Part shown: piece by piece, positions 7,823 to 16,056 of the stretch
Layout of the letters: every line of letters begins with the position of its first letter
Numbering within the stretch: the first letter of the stretch is position 1
NCBI GenBank assembly: GCA_958418815.1
Contig: CATZGB010000014.1
Coordinates: forward strand, 1 to 64,000
Direction: 5' to 3'
DNA: 64,000 nucleotides
From: an uncultured Bacteroidales bacterium
GTDB lineage: Bacteria; Bacteroidota; Bacteroidia; Bacteroidales; Muribaculaceae
Notes under the pieces: model-generated
What the model was told of the DNA's origin: nothing
Seen by the model: the letters and a program-made list of their open reading frames with translations, nothing else
Databases searched by the model: none
Made by a program: the position numbers and the translations under genes

Positions 7823-8698
7823 TTGGATAACAACAACAAATCTGGGATAACACAACCACTCGACCTACATCAGGGATGTGTGTGGGCAGTTGACAAACCA
7901 TTGGGATGGTCTTCATTCCATGTGGTGAAGAAACTGCGCGGAGCGTTGTTGGGACGGGTGCGCCACGCCGGAGTCAGGAAGCTCAAGGTAGGCCATGCCG
8001 GGACGCTTGACCCGCTTGCCTCAGGGGTCATGCTGATATGCCTCGGGAAAGCAACCAAGCAGATTGACATCCTGCAGGCAGGCGTGAAAGAGTATGTGGC
8101 CACATTGCAGCTCGGAGCCACAACCCCGTCATTTGACCAGGAGACACCCGTGGATGCCGTATATCCCACAGAACATATCGACCGCAAGCTGATTGACGAT
8201 GTCTTGCCCCGTTTTGTGGGCACCATCAGCCAGGTGCCTCCGGCATATTCGGCCTGCAAGGTGGACGGCAAACGGGCCTACAAGATGGCACGCGGAGGGG
8301 AGGCGGTGGAGCTTAAACCCAAGACCCTCGTTATCGACCAGATTGAAGTTGTCGATTTCGACTCCTCTGCCATGCTGTTGACATTGCGTGTGGTCTGTTC
8401 GAAAGGCACATACATAAGGGCGCTTGCCCGCGACATAGGGGAGGCCCTCGGCTCGGGAGCGCATCTTGCGGCATTGCGGCGCACCCGGGTGGGTGACTAT
8501 CCCATAGAACGTTGCCTTGAAATTGATGACGCCGTGGCGGAGATATACCGCTCGGAGATACATATAGCCCAACCCGATGGGGAAGAGCCGCTGGTGATAC
8601 CTCCCGGAGAATATCATCAGGATGAGAAAACCGCCCAAGCCGACCGCCGCGACATATTGACCTACCAGGAACGGATGGCAAAAAACACCCGTGACTGA
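7823..8698 (+). CDS. truB: tRNA pseudouridine(55) synthase TruB
   Basis: Converts U55 in the T-loop of tRNAs to pseudouridine. The 291-residue protein has the family's VDKPLGWSSFHVV opening motif and the catalytic aspartate in GHAGTLDPLASG (about D63), followed by the KEYVATLQLG and YSACKVDGKRAYKMAR motifs. The start is TTG at 7823: there is no in-frame ATG between it and the first conserved motif (residue about 20), so the unusual start is well supported. It is 47 bases after uppP and 58 before queA. Confidence 0.95.
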   Translation: MDNNNKSGITQPLDLHQGCVWAVDKPLGWSSFHVVKKLRGALLGRVRHAGVRKLKVGHAGTLDPLASGVMLICLGKATKQIDILQAGVKEYVATLQLGATTPSFDQETPVDAVYPTEHIDRKLIDDVLPRFVGTISQVPPAYSACKVDGKRAYKMARGGEAVELKPKTLVIDQIEVVDFDSSAMLLTLRVVCSKGTYIRALARDIGEALGSGAHLAALRRTRVGDYPIERCLEIDDAVAEIYRSEIHIAQPDGEEPLVIPPGEYHQDEKTAQADRRDILTYQERMAKNTRD

Positions 8699-8756
8699 GA
8701 TTTGAATCAACCATAAAAATACACCATCCCAACACAAAATATCCCATTTACATCAT

Positions 8757-9809
8757 ATGAAGCTTTCACAGTTCAAATTCAAGCTCCCAGAAGCCCTGAT
8801 TGCCCAGACCCCGGCCCTGCATCGTGACGAGTGCCGTCTGATGGTGGTTCACCGTAAGACCGGAGAAATCGAGCACAAGGAATTCAAAGATGTCATCCAG
8901 TATTTCGACGATGGCGACGTGATGGTTTTCAACGACACGAAGGTGTTCCCGGCCCGTCTTTACGGCAACAAGGAGAAGACCGGAGCGCGAATCGAAGTGT
9001 TTCTGCTCAGGGAGCTGAATCCCGAGCACAAACTATGGGATGTGCTGGTGGAGCCGGCACGCAAAATCCGCATCGGCAACAAGCTGTATTTCGGAGAGGA
9101 CGAATCGATGGTGGCCGAGGTGATAGACAACACCACATCGCGCGGCCGCACACTCCGTTTCCTCTATGACGGCCCCCATGAGGAGTTCAAGGGTGCCCTC
9201 TACTCCTTGGGGCAGACTCCGCTGCCCGAATATATCAAGCGTGAGGCCAACGAGGAGGATGCTGAGGCTTACCAGACCATTTTCGCCAAGAACGAAGGGG
9301 CGGTGGTCGCGCCTTCTGCCGGCATACATTTCAGCCGCGAATTGATGAAAAGGCTTGAAATCAAGGGTGTGGAGCAGGGATTCCTGACCGTTCACTGCGG
9401 ACTTGGAGCTTTCCGCGAGATTGATGTCGAAGACCTGACCAAACATCGTATGGACTCGGAAGACATGTCTGTCACAGAGGACCTTGTGGAGATGGTCAAC
9501 CATGCCAAAGACAATGGCAAAAGGGTATGCGCCGTCGGCACTTCGACCCTGCGCGGTATCGCGAGCGCGGTCAGCATGGGCGGACATATGAAGACTTACA
9601 CCGGATGGACCAACAAGTTCATCTTCCCGCCATATGACTTCACTGTCAGCACCTCCCTGATTACGGGCTTCCATATGCCGTACTCAACGATGCTGATGAT
9701 GGTTTGCGCCTTTGGCGGCTATGAGCTTGTCATGAAGGCATATGATGTGGCCGTGAAGGAGGGATACAAGTTCGGTGCCTATGGCGATGCCATGCTGGTC
9801 ATTGACTGA
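8757..9809 (+). CDS. queA: S-adenosylmethionine:tRNA ribosyltransferase-isomerase QueA
   Basis: Makes epoxyqueuosine in the wobble position of tRNAs with GUN anticodons by transferring the ribosyl part of SAM to preQ1. At 350 residues it is full length. Family motifs include LPEALIAQTPA near the N-terminus, VFNDTKVFPARLYG (about 60-73), the SAGIHFS segment near 184-190 and the C-terminal FGAYGDAMLV. It is the sixth gene of the ftsX run; grouping with truB and miaB puts three tRNA-modifying enzymes in 6 kb. Confidence 0.95.
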   Translation: MKLSQFKFKLPEALIAQTPALHRDECRLMVVHRKTGEIEHKEFKDVIQYFDDGDVMVFNDTKVFPARLYGNKEKTGARIEVFLLRELNPEHKLWDVLVEPARKIRIGNKLYFGEDESMVAEVIDNTTSRGRTLRFLYDGPHEEFKGALYSLGQTPLPEYIKREANEEDAEAYQTIFAKNEGAVVAPSAGIHFSRELMKRLEIKGVEQGFLTVHCGLGAFREIDVEDLTKHRMDSEDMSVTEDLVEMVNHAKDNGKRVCAVGTSTLRGIASAVSMGGHMKTYTGWTNKFIFPPYDFTVSTSLITGFHMPYSTMLMMVCAFGGYELVMKAYDVAVKEGYKFGAYGDAMLVID

Positions 9810-9845
9810 TTTTGTCACAGGTAATAGCATTAAACAGCCGAGACT

Positions 9846-10364
9846 ATGATTATCGATGAAAGAGAGAGCCGCAGGGAGCGGGTGATAGAGGCCGGTCGCC
9901 GCATGATGACCGCCGCCCGCACAGCTCCCAAAGCCAAGGGAGTGGATATCCTCGAGTGCTGCCTGCTGACAGGTGATGACATCCGTCGGCTGTCGGAGGT
10001 CATGCTTGAACTTCATGAGGAAACTGGCCGCCCGGTCTACAAACGCGACAGCGGCAACATCCTGCAGGCCGACTGTGTGCTGGTGATAGCCACCCGCTCG
10101 CAGATGATGGGACTCAACTGCGGACACTGCGGTTTCCCCTCCTGTGGCGACAAGCCTGGAAACGTGCCATGCGCGTTCAACCCTACCGATGTCGGCATAG
10201 CGATAGGTTCGGCCGTGGCCACGGCTGCCGATGAGAGGGTCGACACCCGTGTGATGTTCTCTGCGGGAATGGGCGCGGAACGTATGGGTCTTTTGCCCGG
10301 CTGCAGCCAGTATTTCGCCATACCGGTGTCGGCATCCTCCAAATCGCCGTTTTTTGACCGCTGA
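9846..10364 (+). CDS. DUF2148 ferredoxin-like domain protein
   Basis: A soluble 172-residue protein with a central cysteine set CGHCGFPSC plus a nearby Cys (VPCAF), the pattern of DUF2148 proteins, which probably bind an iron-sulfur cluster. The N-terminal part (GRRMMTAARTAPKAKG) and the C-terminal SAGMGAERMGLLPGCSQYFAIPVSAS are also typical. The biochemical role is not established; anaerobes carry it widely. The gene ends 17 bases from the convergent comF gene. Confidence 0.85.
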   Translation: MIIDERESRRERVIEAGRRMMTAARTAPKAKGVDILECCLLTGDDIRRLSEVMLELHEETGRPVYKRDSGNILQADCVLVIATRSQMMGLNCGHCGFPSCGDKPGNVPCAFNPTDVGIAIGSAVATAADERVDTRVMFSAGMGAERMGLLPGCSQYFAIPVSASSKSPFFDR

Positions 10365-10381
10365 TTGCTGCCGTGCCCCTT

Positions 10382-11146
10382 TCACTGGCCAAGGCGTGTC
10401 GCCGCGAGCGAGAGGATTGACAGTCGCAGCCCCTCGACATTGTTGTGGAGGACACGCGCGCATGACAATATGGTGGAGCCGGTGGTTATCACATCGTCGA
10501 CAAGCAGCACATGCTTTCCGGCGAGCATATCCGGCTCGATTACTTTGAACACATCAAGGGGCGCCGAACGGCGCTCCTTTCCTGTTTTATGGGTCTGGGT
10601 AGTGTGTCTGCGCTTCGCCCTGAGGTTGTATGACACGGGAATCGCAGAGACATCGCTTATGCCCCGGGCTATGTAATCTGTCTGGTTGTAGCCGCGCCGC
10701 AGCCTTTTTGACCAATGTACAGGCACCGGTATTATCAGGTCTATGTCATCAAGGAACCCGGCAGGGCGCAGTTCGCGGGCGAATTCGCGGGCGAGGCTAC
10801 GGTTTATGGCCGGCTGGTCGTTGTATTTCGCGTCGCGTATCAGACGGCTGTATGGGCTGCTGTTCTTGTAGAAGAAATATGATGCGGCTTTCTCGATGGG
10901 GGCGTTTATGTCGACAAGCTTGTGGAGCAGCTCGTTGTCGGCTGACAGATGGTAGCCCGTGCGCGGCAGTTTCCACAGGCATTCAAGACACAACAGGTTC
11001 TCACCTTTCACCAGTCCCTTGTGGCATACAGGGCAACATACCGGGAAAAACATCCGCGACAGGTCATACGCAAGTTCCCCGGCATGGCGACACAGATTTC
11101 TCGCGGTCTCTTTGACGCGATGGCTTATGTCGTGGCGGGTGTTCAT
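10382..11146 (-). CDS. comF: ComF family protein (phosphoribosyltransferase-like)
   Basis: A 254-residue protein with an N-terminal double-CxxC zinc-binding element (CCPVCHKGL ... CLECLWKL) and a C-terminal phosphoribosyltransferase fold carrying the PRPP loop VLLVDDVITTGSTI. ComF-type proteins act in DNA uptake and in handling single-stranded DNA or recombination intermediates; the exact reaction is unclear. Its start overlaps the recX stop by four bases (ATGA), so the two are translationally coupled, which fits a DNA-repair connection. It is the last gene of the long minus-strand operon. Confidence 0.9.
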   Translation of the reverse strand: MNTRHDISHRVKETARNLCRHAGELAYDLSRMFFPVCCPVCHKGLVKGENLLCLECLWKLPRTGYHLSADNELLHKLVDINAPIEKAASYFFYKNSSPYSRLIRDAKYNDQPAINRSLAREFARELRPAGFLDDIDLIIPVPVHWSKRLRRGYNQTDYIARGISDVSAIPVSYNLRAKRRHTTQTHKTGKERRSAPLDVFKVIEPDMLAGKHVLLVDDVITTGSTILSCARVLHNNVEGLRLSILSLAATRLGQ

Positions 11147-11649
11147 TCCTGTTCTCCCCAGGTTGCCGGGTCTTTGACTAACCCTGACACGATTGAAGAC
11201 TCAAATCCCCGGCTGAGTCCGGCGCGGTACAGTTTTGTGCGTCCCTCATAAGTGAAACCTTCCTTAATCGTGCGCGCCTTGGCCGAGAGGAAGTCTCTGA
11301 CAATCTCGCGGTAATCATCGTCGTCAATCTCGTCGAAAGCCTCATCTATCAGTGTTGTGTCTACTCGCTTGGCTTTCAGTGCCATCACGATTTTCATACG
11401 TCCCCACTTGTTGTAGAGCAGCTTGTCGCGGACAAACGCCGAGGCGAAACGGCTGTCGTCAAAAAATCTGCGACGTTCGAGCGAGTCAAGAATCCTCTCA
11501 GACTCATCAGGGAACATCCCCCACTTGCGCAGCTTCTCTGACAGTTCATAGCGGCAATGCTCTCCGCCTGCGCATAATGATTCCAGACGCTGAAGAGCTA
11601 TCTCCTCAGTCAGTTTCTTTTTTGGCCGAAAGGAAGCGTTGCTTGCCAT
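11143..11649 (-). CDS. recX: Regulatory protein RecX
   Basis: RecX binds RecA filaments and limits strand exchange. The 168-residue protein shows the three tandem three-helix repeats of the family, with conserved segments in the CRYELSEKLRKWG and DDSRFASAFVRDKLLYNKWG regions. RecA is not in this window. The gene overlaps prmC by 44 bases at its start and comF by four at its end. No other ATG lies between the chosen start and the first conserved region, so the long overlap with prmC appears real. Confidence 0.9.
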   Translation of the reverse strand: MASNASFRPKKKLTEEIALQRLESLCAGGEHCRYELSEKLRKWGMFPDESERILDSLERRRFFDDSRFASAFVRDKLLYNKWGRMKIVMALKAKRVDTTLIDEAFDEIDDDDYREIVRDFLSAKARTIKEGFTYEGRTKLYRAGLSRGFESSIVSGLVKDPATWGEQE

Positions 11650-12502
11650 ATGAGTCGCGGGTTAATGTCACTTCTGTGAATCCGAGGCTTTCAGCTTCCT
11701 GTCGCAGCTGCGAGGCATACTCGGGGTTTATCTCAAAATAGATTTTGCCGCCGGGCGACAGCAGGGAGCCATTGGCCACGCGGAGCAGGGCGGTGTAGAA
11801 TTTCAACGGGTCGGAGTCAGGGACGAAGAGTGCCGATGCGGGTTCATAGTCAAGCACATTGCGGTCCATCTTCGCTTTCTCCTTCTCCGCAATGTAGGGA
11901 GGGTTGCTCACGATGATGTCGAATGTCTCCCCCTCAAGTCCGTCGGGCAGCGACAGGATGTCGGTATGCCTGAAGTCTATCGCGGCCCGCAGCTGACGTG
12001 CGTTCTCTGCCGCCACCTCAAGAGCTTTGCCGCTAATGTCGATAGCCGTGACCTCAGGGAAAAGAAGGTTGCGCGACAGGGCAATGGCTATGCATCCCGA
12101 ACCTGTGCCGGCGTCAAGCACCCGCAGGTCTTTGGCGGGATTCTCCTTGACGATGATGTCGACAAGCTCGGCTGTCTCGGGCCGGGGAATGAGAGTGTCT
12201 CGGGTGACCTTCAATTTCATCCCGTAAAAATCGGCATTGCCGAAAATCTGTTGTATCGGTTCGTCGTCGAGGAGGCGGCCGACAACCATGTCTACTTTTC
12301 CGGTGATGAAGCTGCTGATCGGTTCATCCTGCCGGATTGCGATTTCCACAGGATTCCATCCTTTTAGGTTCTCGAAAATAATGCGTGACATCTCCCTGGC
12401 CTCACCCGCGCCATATTTGGGCGAGAGGCGGTTGATTATTCCGGCTATGACCGACTTTAGCGGGGTGCCGGTTTCTTCTGGAGTCATGTTTTCGTTGTGC
12501 AT
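11606..12502 (-). CDS. prmC: Release-factor glutamine N5-methyltransferase PrmC
   Basis: Methylates the GGQ glutamine of peptide-chain release factors. The 298-residue protein has an N-terminal helical substrate-binding domain (about 1-95) and a Rossmann methyltransferase domain with the SAM loop VLDAGTGSGCIAIAL (about 128-142) and the catalytic NPPY motif in IVSNPPYIAEKE. An ATG five codons in (12487) is an alternative start. It lies 51 bases downstream of neuB in the same direction and overlaps recX. Confidence 0.94.
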   Translation of the reverse strand: MHNENMTPEETGTPLKSVIAGIINRLSPKYGAGEAREMSRIIFENLKGWNPVEIAIRQDEPISSFITGKVDMVVGRLLDDEPIQQIFGNADFYGMKLKVTRDTLIPRPETAELVDIIVKENPAKDLRVLDAGTGSGCIAIALSRNLLFPEVTAIDISGKALEVAAENARQLRAAIDFRHTDILSLPDGLEGETFDIIVSNPPYIAEKEKAKMDRNVLDYEPASALFVPDSDPLKFYTALLRVANGSLLSPGGKIYFEINPEYASQLRQEAESLGFTEVTLTRDSYGKQRFLSAKKETD

Positions 12503-12553
12503 ACAGATATAACAATCCGAAGGATGGATAGGCTTGGGGCTGTGTCAGGCAAA

Positions 12554-13558
12554 TCAGAGTTCAATCAGGTGGTCGGCCTTGAAATCCCGGATTGCGCGAG
12601 ATCCTACCACTTCGTCCCAGCGCATCGGGGAGATGCCATTGCCGGGACGTTTCACCGTCAGGTTCTCCTCGGTCAGAATCTCTCCGGCTTTTATGTCGCG
12701 GGCCGCGATTATGCTTTTGCGGGCAATCTCGATGTTGGGTCGTTCGGAGTCAGAGACATGCTTCTCTCCGTCGCCGATTGCCAGCTCGATGTTTCTTATC
12801 GCATTCACCATCGCCCGCAGTTCGGCTGTGTCAAGTGACGCGCGGTGGTCAGGACCGGGAAGCGATTTGTCAAGTGTGAAATGCTTCTCTATGATTTCGG
12901 CCCCCATGGCTACAGCCGCCACCGGCACCTCGATGCCTGTCGTGTGGTCGCTGTAACCCACCATTCTGGGATGCAGGGAGTGGAGCTGCTCCATCGCCCG
13001 CAGGTTGACATCGCGCATCGGGGTGGGGTATTGGGTGTTGCAGTGCAACAGCGATATGTCGTCGCGCGGGATGCCTCCGGCTTCTATCACATTCATAGCG
13101 GCCTCTATCTCAGGCAGCTCAGACATGCCTGTCGACAGAATCACCTTTCCCCCTTTGGCAGCTATTTTGCGCAGGTAGGGGAGGTTGGTGATTTCTCCTG
13201 ATGGAATCTTCCAGAAATCCATCCCCAGGGGGGACAGGCAATCAATTGAAACAAGGTCGAAAGGGGTCGACATGAATCCGATGCCAACCTCGCGACACAG
13301 TTCTGACAGCGGCAGGTAATCCTCAAGTTTCAGATGAATCTTGCGACACATCTCCAGCTGGCTCTCATTGCCGCCTGTGGTCTCTTTCTGGTATTCGGCT
13401 TTTGGGGCCACGGAGGAGATCACAAGCTCTGGGACCGCTGTCTGGAATTTCACATAATCGGCCCCGGCTTCTTTGGCCGCATACACCATGTCGACGGCGC
13501 GCTGATAGTCGCCGTTATGGTTCACGCCTGCTTCGGCTATGATGATGACTCGCTTCAT
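12554..13558 (-). CDS. neuB: N-acetylneuraminate/legionaminate synthase NeuB family
   Basis: Condenses phosphoenolpyruvate with a six-carbon N-acyl amino sugar (ManNAc or a diacetamido-dideoxy sugar) to give a nine-carbon nonulosonic acid. The 334-residue protein has the TIM barrel (IIAEAGVNHNG at the N-terminus, YVKFQT, SGEITNLP) and a C-terminal SAF domain (about 272-334, KSIIAARDIKAGE) that closes the active site. Sequence alone does not settle sialic versus legionaminic substrate, but the neighbouring LegB-like dehydratase favours a legionaminate-type sugar (LegI role). It lies nine bases after the ATP-grasp gene. Confidence 0.9.
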   Translation of the reverse strand: MKRVIIIAEAGVNHNGDYQRAVDMVYAAKEAGADYVKFQTAVPELVISSVAPKAEYQKETTGGNESQLEMCRKIHLKLEDYLPLSELCREVGIGFMSTPFDLVSIDCLSPLGMDFWKIPSGEITNLPYLRKIAAKGGKVILSTGMSELPEIEAAMNVIEAGGIPRDDISLLHCNTQYPTPMRDVNLRAMEQLHSLHPRMVGYSDHTTGIEVPVAAVAMGAEIIEKHFTLDKSLPGPDHRASLDTAELRAMVNAIRNIELAIGDGEKHVSDSERPNIEIARKSIIAARDIKAGEILTEENLTVKRPGNGISPMRWDEVVGSRAIRDFKADHLIEL

Positions 13559-13567
13559 TGCTTATGG

Positions 13568-14524
13568 TCAGTTGTCATTGGGTGAAGCCGACATGTCGAA
13601 TGCCACCTCCGACATGTACCGGCAAATACGTATATGGCTTTTCCAGCCGTCGAATGGTTCGACGGGCAGCCCGAGAGTGTCGCGCAGTATGAAGCCCGGC
13701 AGGTCTGCCCCGGCATGGCAGGCACAGACAGCCCCGCCCCCCAGCCGTGGATTGATTTCCATCAGCATCAGCCTGTTGTCGCGGGTGTCGCGCAACATCT
13801 GTATGGTCACCGCGCCGCGCAGCCCTGTCAGGCGGAGAGTCTTCCGGGCCAGTTCCTCGACCTCCCTGTCACGGAAAGTCTCGGTGACTGACGCCTCTCC
13901 CCCCTGGGTCTCAAGGCGGTAACGGGGCACAGCGGCTATGATTTCCCCGGCCAGGGAGACATAACAGTCGACGGTGATTTCCCTGCGGGGTGAGATGTAT
14001 TCCTGCAGGAGATATTCGGGATTGTCCGCGAACGGACGAAACTCTGTCTCGTCGGCGATTATCTTTATCCCTTTTGACGCTGAGCCGAAGCGGGGTTTGG
14101 CTATAAGCGGGAACCTGTCAGAAGATGGCACCGGCAACCCTTTCTCCCTGAAAACGCGGTCTGCCTCGACCTTGTCAAACATCAGGGCGGCTGAGGCCGC
14201 GTCGCCTGCCGGGACTGTCACACCGCCGTATAGATCGCGGTATCGGGCGGCCACCTCTACGGCTCCGTCGACAAACGGCACCATCAGGCTGATGCCGTGG
14301 CTTGTGACTTTGGCATAGAGGTCTTCGTATATCCCGGGGTCTCCCCATTTGAGGCCGGTCAGTATCCCGGCCACGGCGGCCACAGGCACTTCCCGCGACA
14401 GCTCGTAGCTGTAGATTGCCACCTCCACGCCGAGGCGTTGCCCCGCCGAGATGAATTTCTCGGCCATCGAGACCCTTTTGGCCCCTCCGAGAAAAAGTAT
14501 GCCTACCTTTTCCATGGGGGTCAT
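13568..14524 (-). CDS. ATP-grasp enzyme in a nonulosonate gene group
   Basis: A 318-residue ATP-grasp protein related to the carbamoyl-phosphate-synthase large subunit. It opens with an N-terminal Rossmann-like domain (KVGILFLGGAKRVSMAEKF), has the ATP-binding region with PLIAKPRFGSASKGIKII (about 138-155) and ends in the metal-binding MEINPRLGGGA motif. Such enzymes join a carboxylate to an amine through an acyl-phosphate. Its position between a LegB-like dehydratase (four-base ATGA overlap) and neuB (nine-base gap) suggests it modifies a nonulosonate or its precursor, for example by attaching an amino acid. The substrate is unknown. Confidence 0.82.
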   Translation of the reverse strand: MTPMEKVGILFLGGAKRVSMAEKFISAGQRLGVEVAIYSYELSREVPVAAVAGILTGLKWGDPGIYEDLYAKVTSHGISLMVPFVDGAVEVAARYRDLYGGVTVPAGDAASAALMFDKVEADRVFREKGLPVPSSDRFPLIAKPRFGSASKGIKIIADETEFRPFADNPEYLLQEYISPRREITVDCYVSLAGEIIAAVPRYRLETQGGEASVTETFRDREVEELARKTLRLTGLRGAVTIQMLRDTRDNRLMLMEINPRLGGGAVCACHAGADLPGFILRDTLGLPVEPFDGWKSHIRICRYMSEVAFDMSASPNDN

Positions 14525-15510
14525 CGGTTGTAAATGTCAGACTTGTATCGCGAAAGATTGCCGCTGTCGGTAAACCACTCGATGGTGCGGGCCAGCCCCT
14601 CGCGCAATGTCACCTGCGGCCTCCATTGTGTCAGTCCGGTGATTTTGGTGTTGTCTCCACACAGCCTGAAAACCTCGCTCTTAGAGGGCCGCAGGCGCTG
14701 CGGGTCGACCACATACTCCACATCGGCATCCATAAGCTCGGCAATGAGACGCAGTGTCTCGGCCATGGTCACCTCTGTGCCGGTGGCGATGTTGATTTCC
14801 TCCCCCTCTATGCCGTCGGCCTGGGCCAATGCCAGGAATCCCCGGCAAGTGTCTTCGACGAAATTGAAGTCGCGGGTGGGGGAGAGGTCGCCCACCTTGA
14901 TTTTCCTCTCACCGTTGGCTATCTGTGAGATTATGGTGGGGATGATTGCCCGGGCGCTCTGGCGCGGGCCGTAGGTGTTGAAAGGCCGTGCGATGACCAC
15001 CGGCAAGTTGAAGGCGTTGAAAAAGCTTTTGGCTATCGCGTCGGCCCCAATCTTTGTCGCCGAGTAGGGCGACTGGGGCTGACGGGGATGCTTCTCGTCG
15101 ATGGGCACATACTGCGCCGTGCCGTAGACTTCTGATGTCGAGGTGACGATGAGACGCTCCGTGGCCATGTCTTTAGCCGCCTGGCAGATGTTGAGTGTGC
15201 CGGTCACGTTGGTGTCGACATAGCTCTCGGGGGCCACATAGCTGTATGGTATGGCTATCAGGGCGGCAAGGTGGAATATAGTGTCTACATCCTTGGCGAT
15301 GTGGCGGCAGAAAGCCGCGTCGCGCACATCTCCGCATACAATCTCCAGCGCCGGGTGGGATTTGCCTTCAAGCCATCCCCAGTTGTTGAAGGAGTTGTAC
15401 TGGCAGAGGGCCCTTACCTTGATTCCTCGGTCAAGCAGAAGGTCGACGAGATGAGAGCCGATAAAACCGTCGGCACCGGTGACGAGGGCGTGGGATATTT
15501 CGCGTGGCAT
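14521..15510 (-). CDS. NAD-dependent sugar-nucleotide 4,6-dehydratase, LegB-like
   Basis: A 329-residue extended short-chain dehydrogenase. It shows the NAD loop TGADGFIGSHL, the STSEVYG serine segment and the catalytic YSATK motif (SPYSATKIGAD). The stretches ALCQYNSFNNWGWL and LIAIPYSYVAPESYVDTN resemble those I know from LegB, the dehydratase that starts legionaminic acid synthesis from a nucleotide-GlcNAc, more than RmlB or Gmd. It overlaps the ATP-grasp gene by four bases and is 45 bases after the lipocalin-like gene. The aminotransferase, N-acetyltransferase, epimerase and CMP-transferase steps of the pathway are not in the window. Confidence 0.85.
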   Translation of the reverse strand: MPREISHALVTGADGFIGSHLVDLLLDRGIKVRALCQYNSFNNWGWLEGKSHPALEIVCGDVRDAAFCRHIAKDVDTIFHLAALIAIPYSYVAPESYVDTNVTGTLNICQAAKDMATERLIVTSTSEVYGTAQYVPIDEKHPRQPQSPYSATKIGADAIAKSFFNAFNLPVVIARPFNTYGPRQSARAIIPTIISQIANGERKIKVGDLSPTRDFNFVEDTCRGFLALAQADGIEGEEINIATGTEVTMAETLRLIAELMDADVEYVVDPQRLRPSKSEVFRLCGDNTKITGLTQWRPQVTLREGLARTIEWFTDSGNLSRYKSDIYNR

Positions 15511-15555
15511 ATTGTCGTTATTTATTGTCAGTTTTGAAAATTACGCGGCGGATGG

Positions 15556-16056
15556 TTACCTCTTGCGCAGCGTGTATGTGTATTCCGAGGATGTGGTTTC
15601 GTCAACATATTTCATGACGCATTCTTTCCCTCCGTTGTCGCTTATGGTGAGGGTGAAAGGATGGTCGTCGGGGAAATGCATTGCGCTGAACGGACGGTAA
15701 AGCAGTCGCCCGTCGTCATCGCTGTGGGAGAAATCAAACATCATCGTGTTGTCGGAGGGCTGTTGCCAGGTGCCGAAACAGTAGTAGGTGTCGCGGTCAT
15801 ACCCTTCTGGCCCCACCCATACCATCCTGATTATGTCATTCTGGAATTCCCAGAAATACCGAGGCTCGTAATCCTCTTCCGGCAGACCATTGACTTTGAC
15901 CTCCATCACCTGCCATTTCCCGAACCAGTCGCCGATGTCGCCATTGTTGCGGGTGCATCCCGAAACGACAGACAGAAGCAGGCAGATTGACGGTATCAAC
16001 GATGCCGCCTTACGGAGCATAGACGCGCGCCGGGATATGTTGCTGATAATTGTCAT
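15556..16056 (-). CDS. Lipocalin-like lipoprotein
   Basis: A 166-residue protein with a basic N-terminus, a hydrophobic segment and a lipobox LSVVSGC, so it is probably an outer-membrane lipoprotein. The mature part begins with a GDWFGKWQVMEVKVNG segment and continues as alternating beta-strands, like the lipocalin-like domains common in Bacteroidetes. No enzymatic residues are evident; small-ligand binding is the most one can infer. Its ATG overlaps the stop of the wzi-like gene by four bases, which supports this start over the ATG 12 codons inside. Confidence 0.75.
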   Translation of the reverse strand: MTIISNISRRASMLRKAASLIPSICLLLSVVSGCTRNNGDIGDWFGKWQVMEVKVNGLPEEDYEPRYFWEFQNDIIRMVWVGPEGYDRDTYYCFGTWQQPSDNTMMFDFSHSDDDGRLLYRPFSAMHFPDDHPFTLTISDNGGKECVMKYVDETTSSEYTYTLRKR

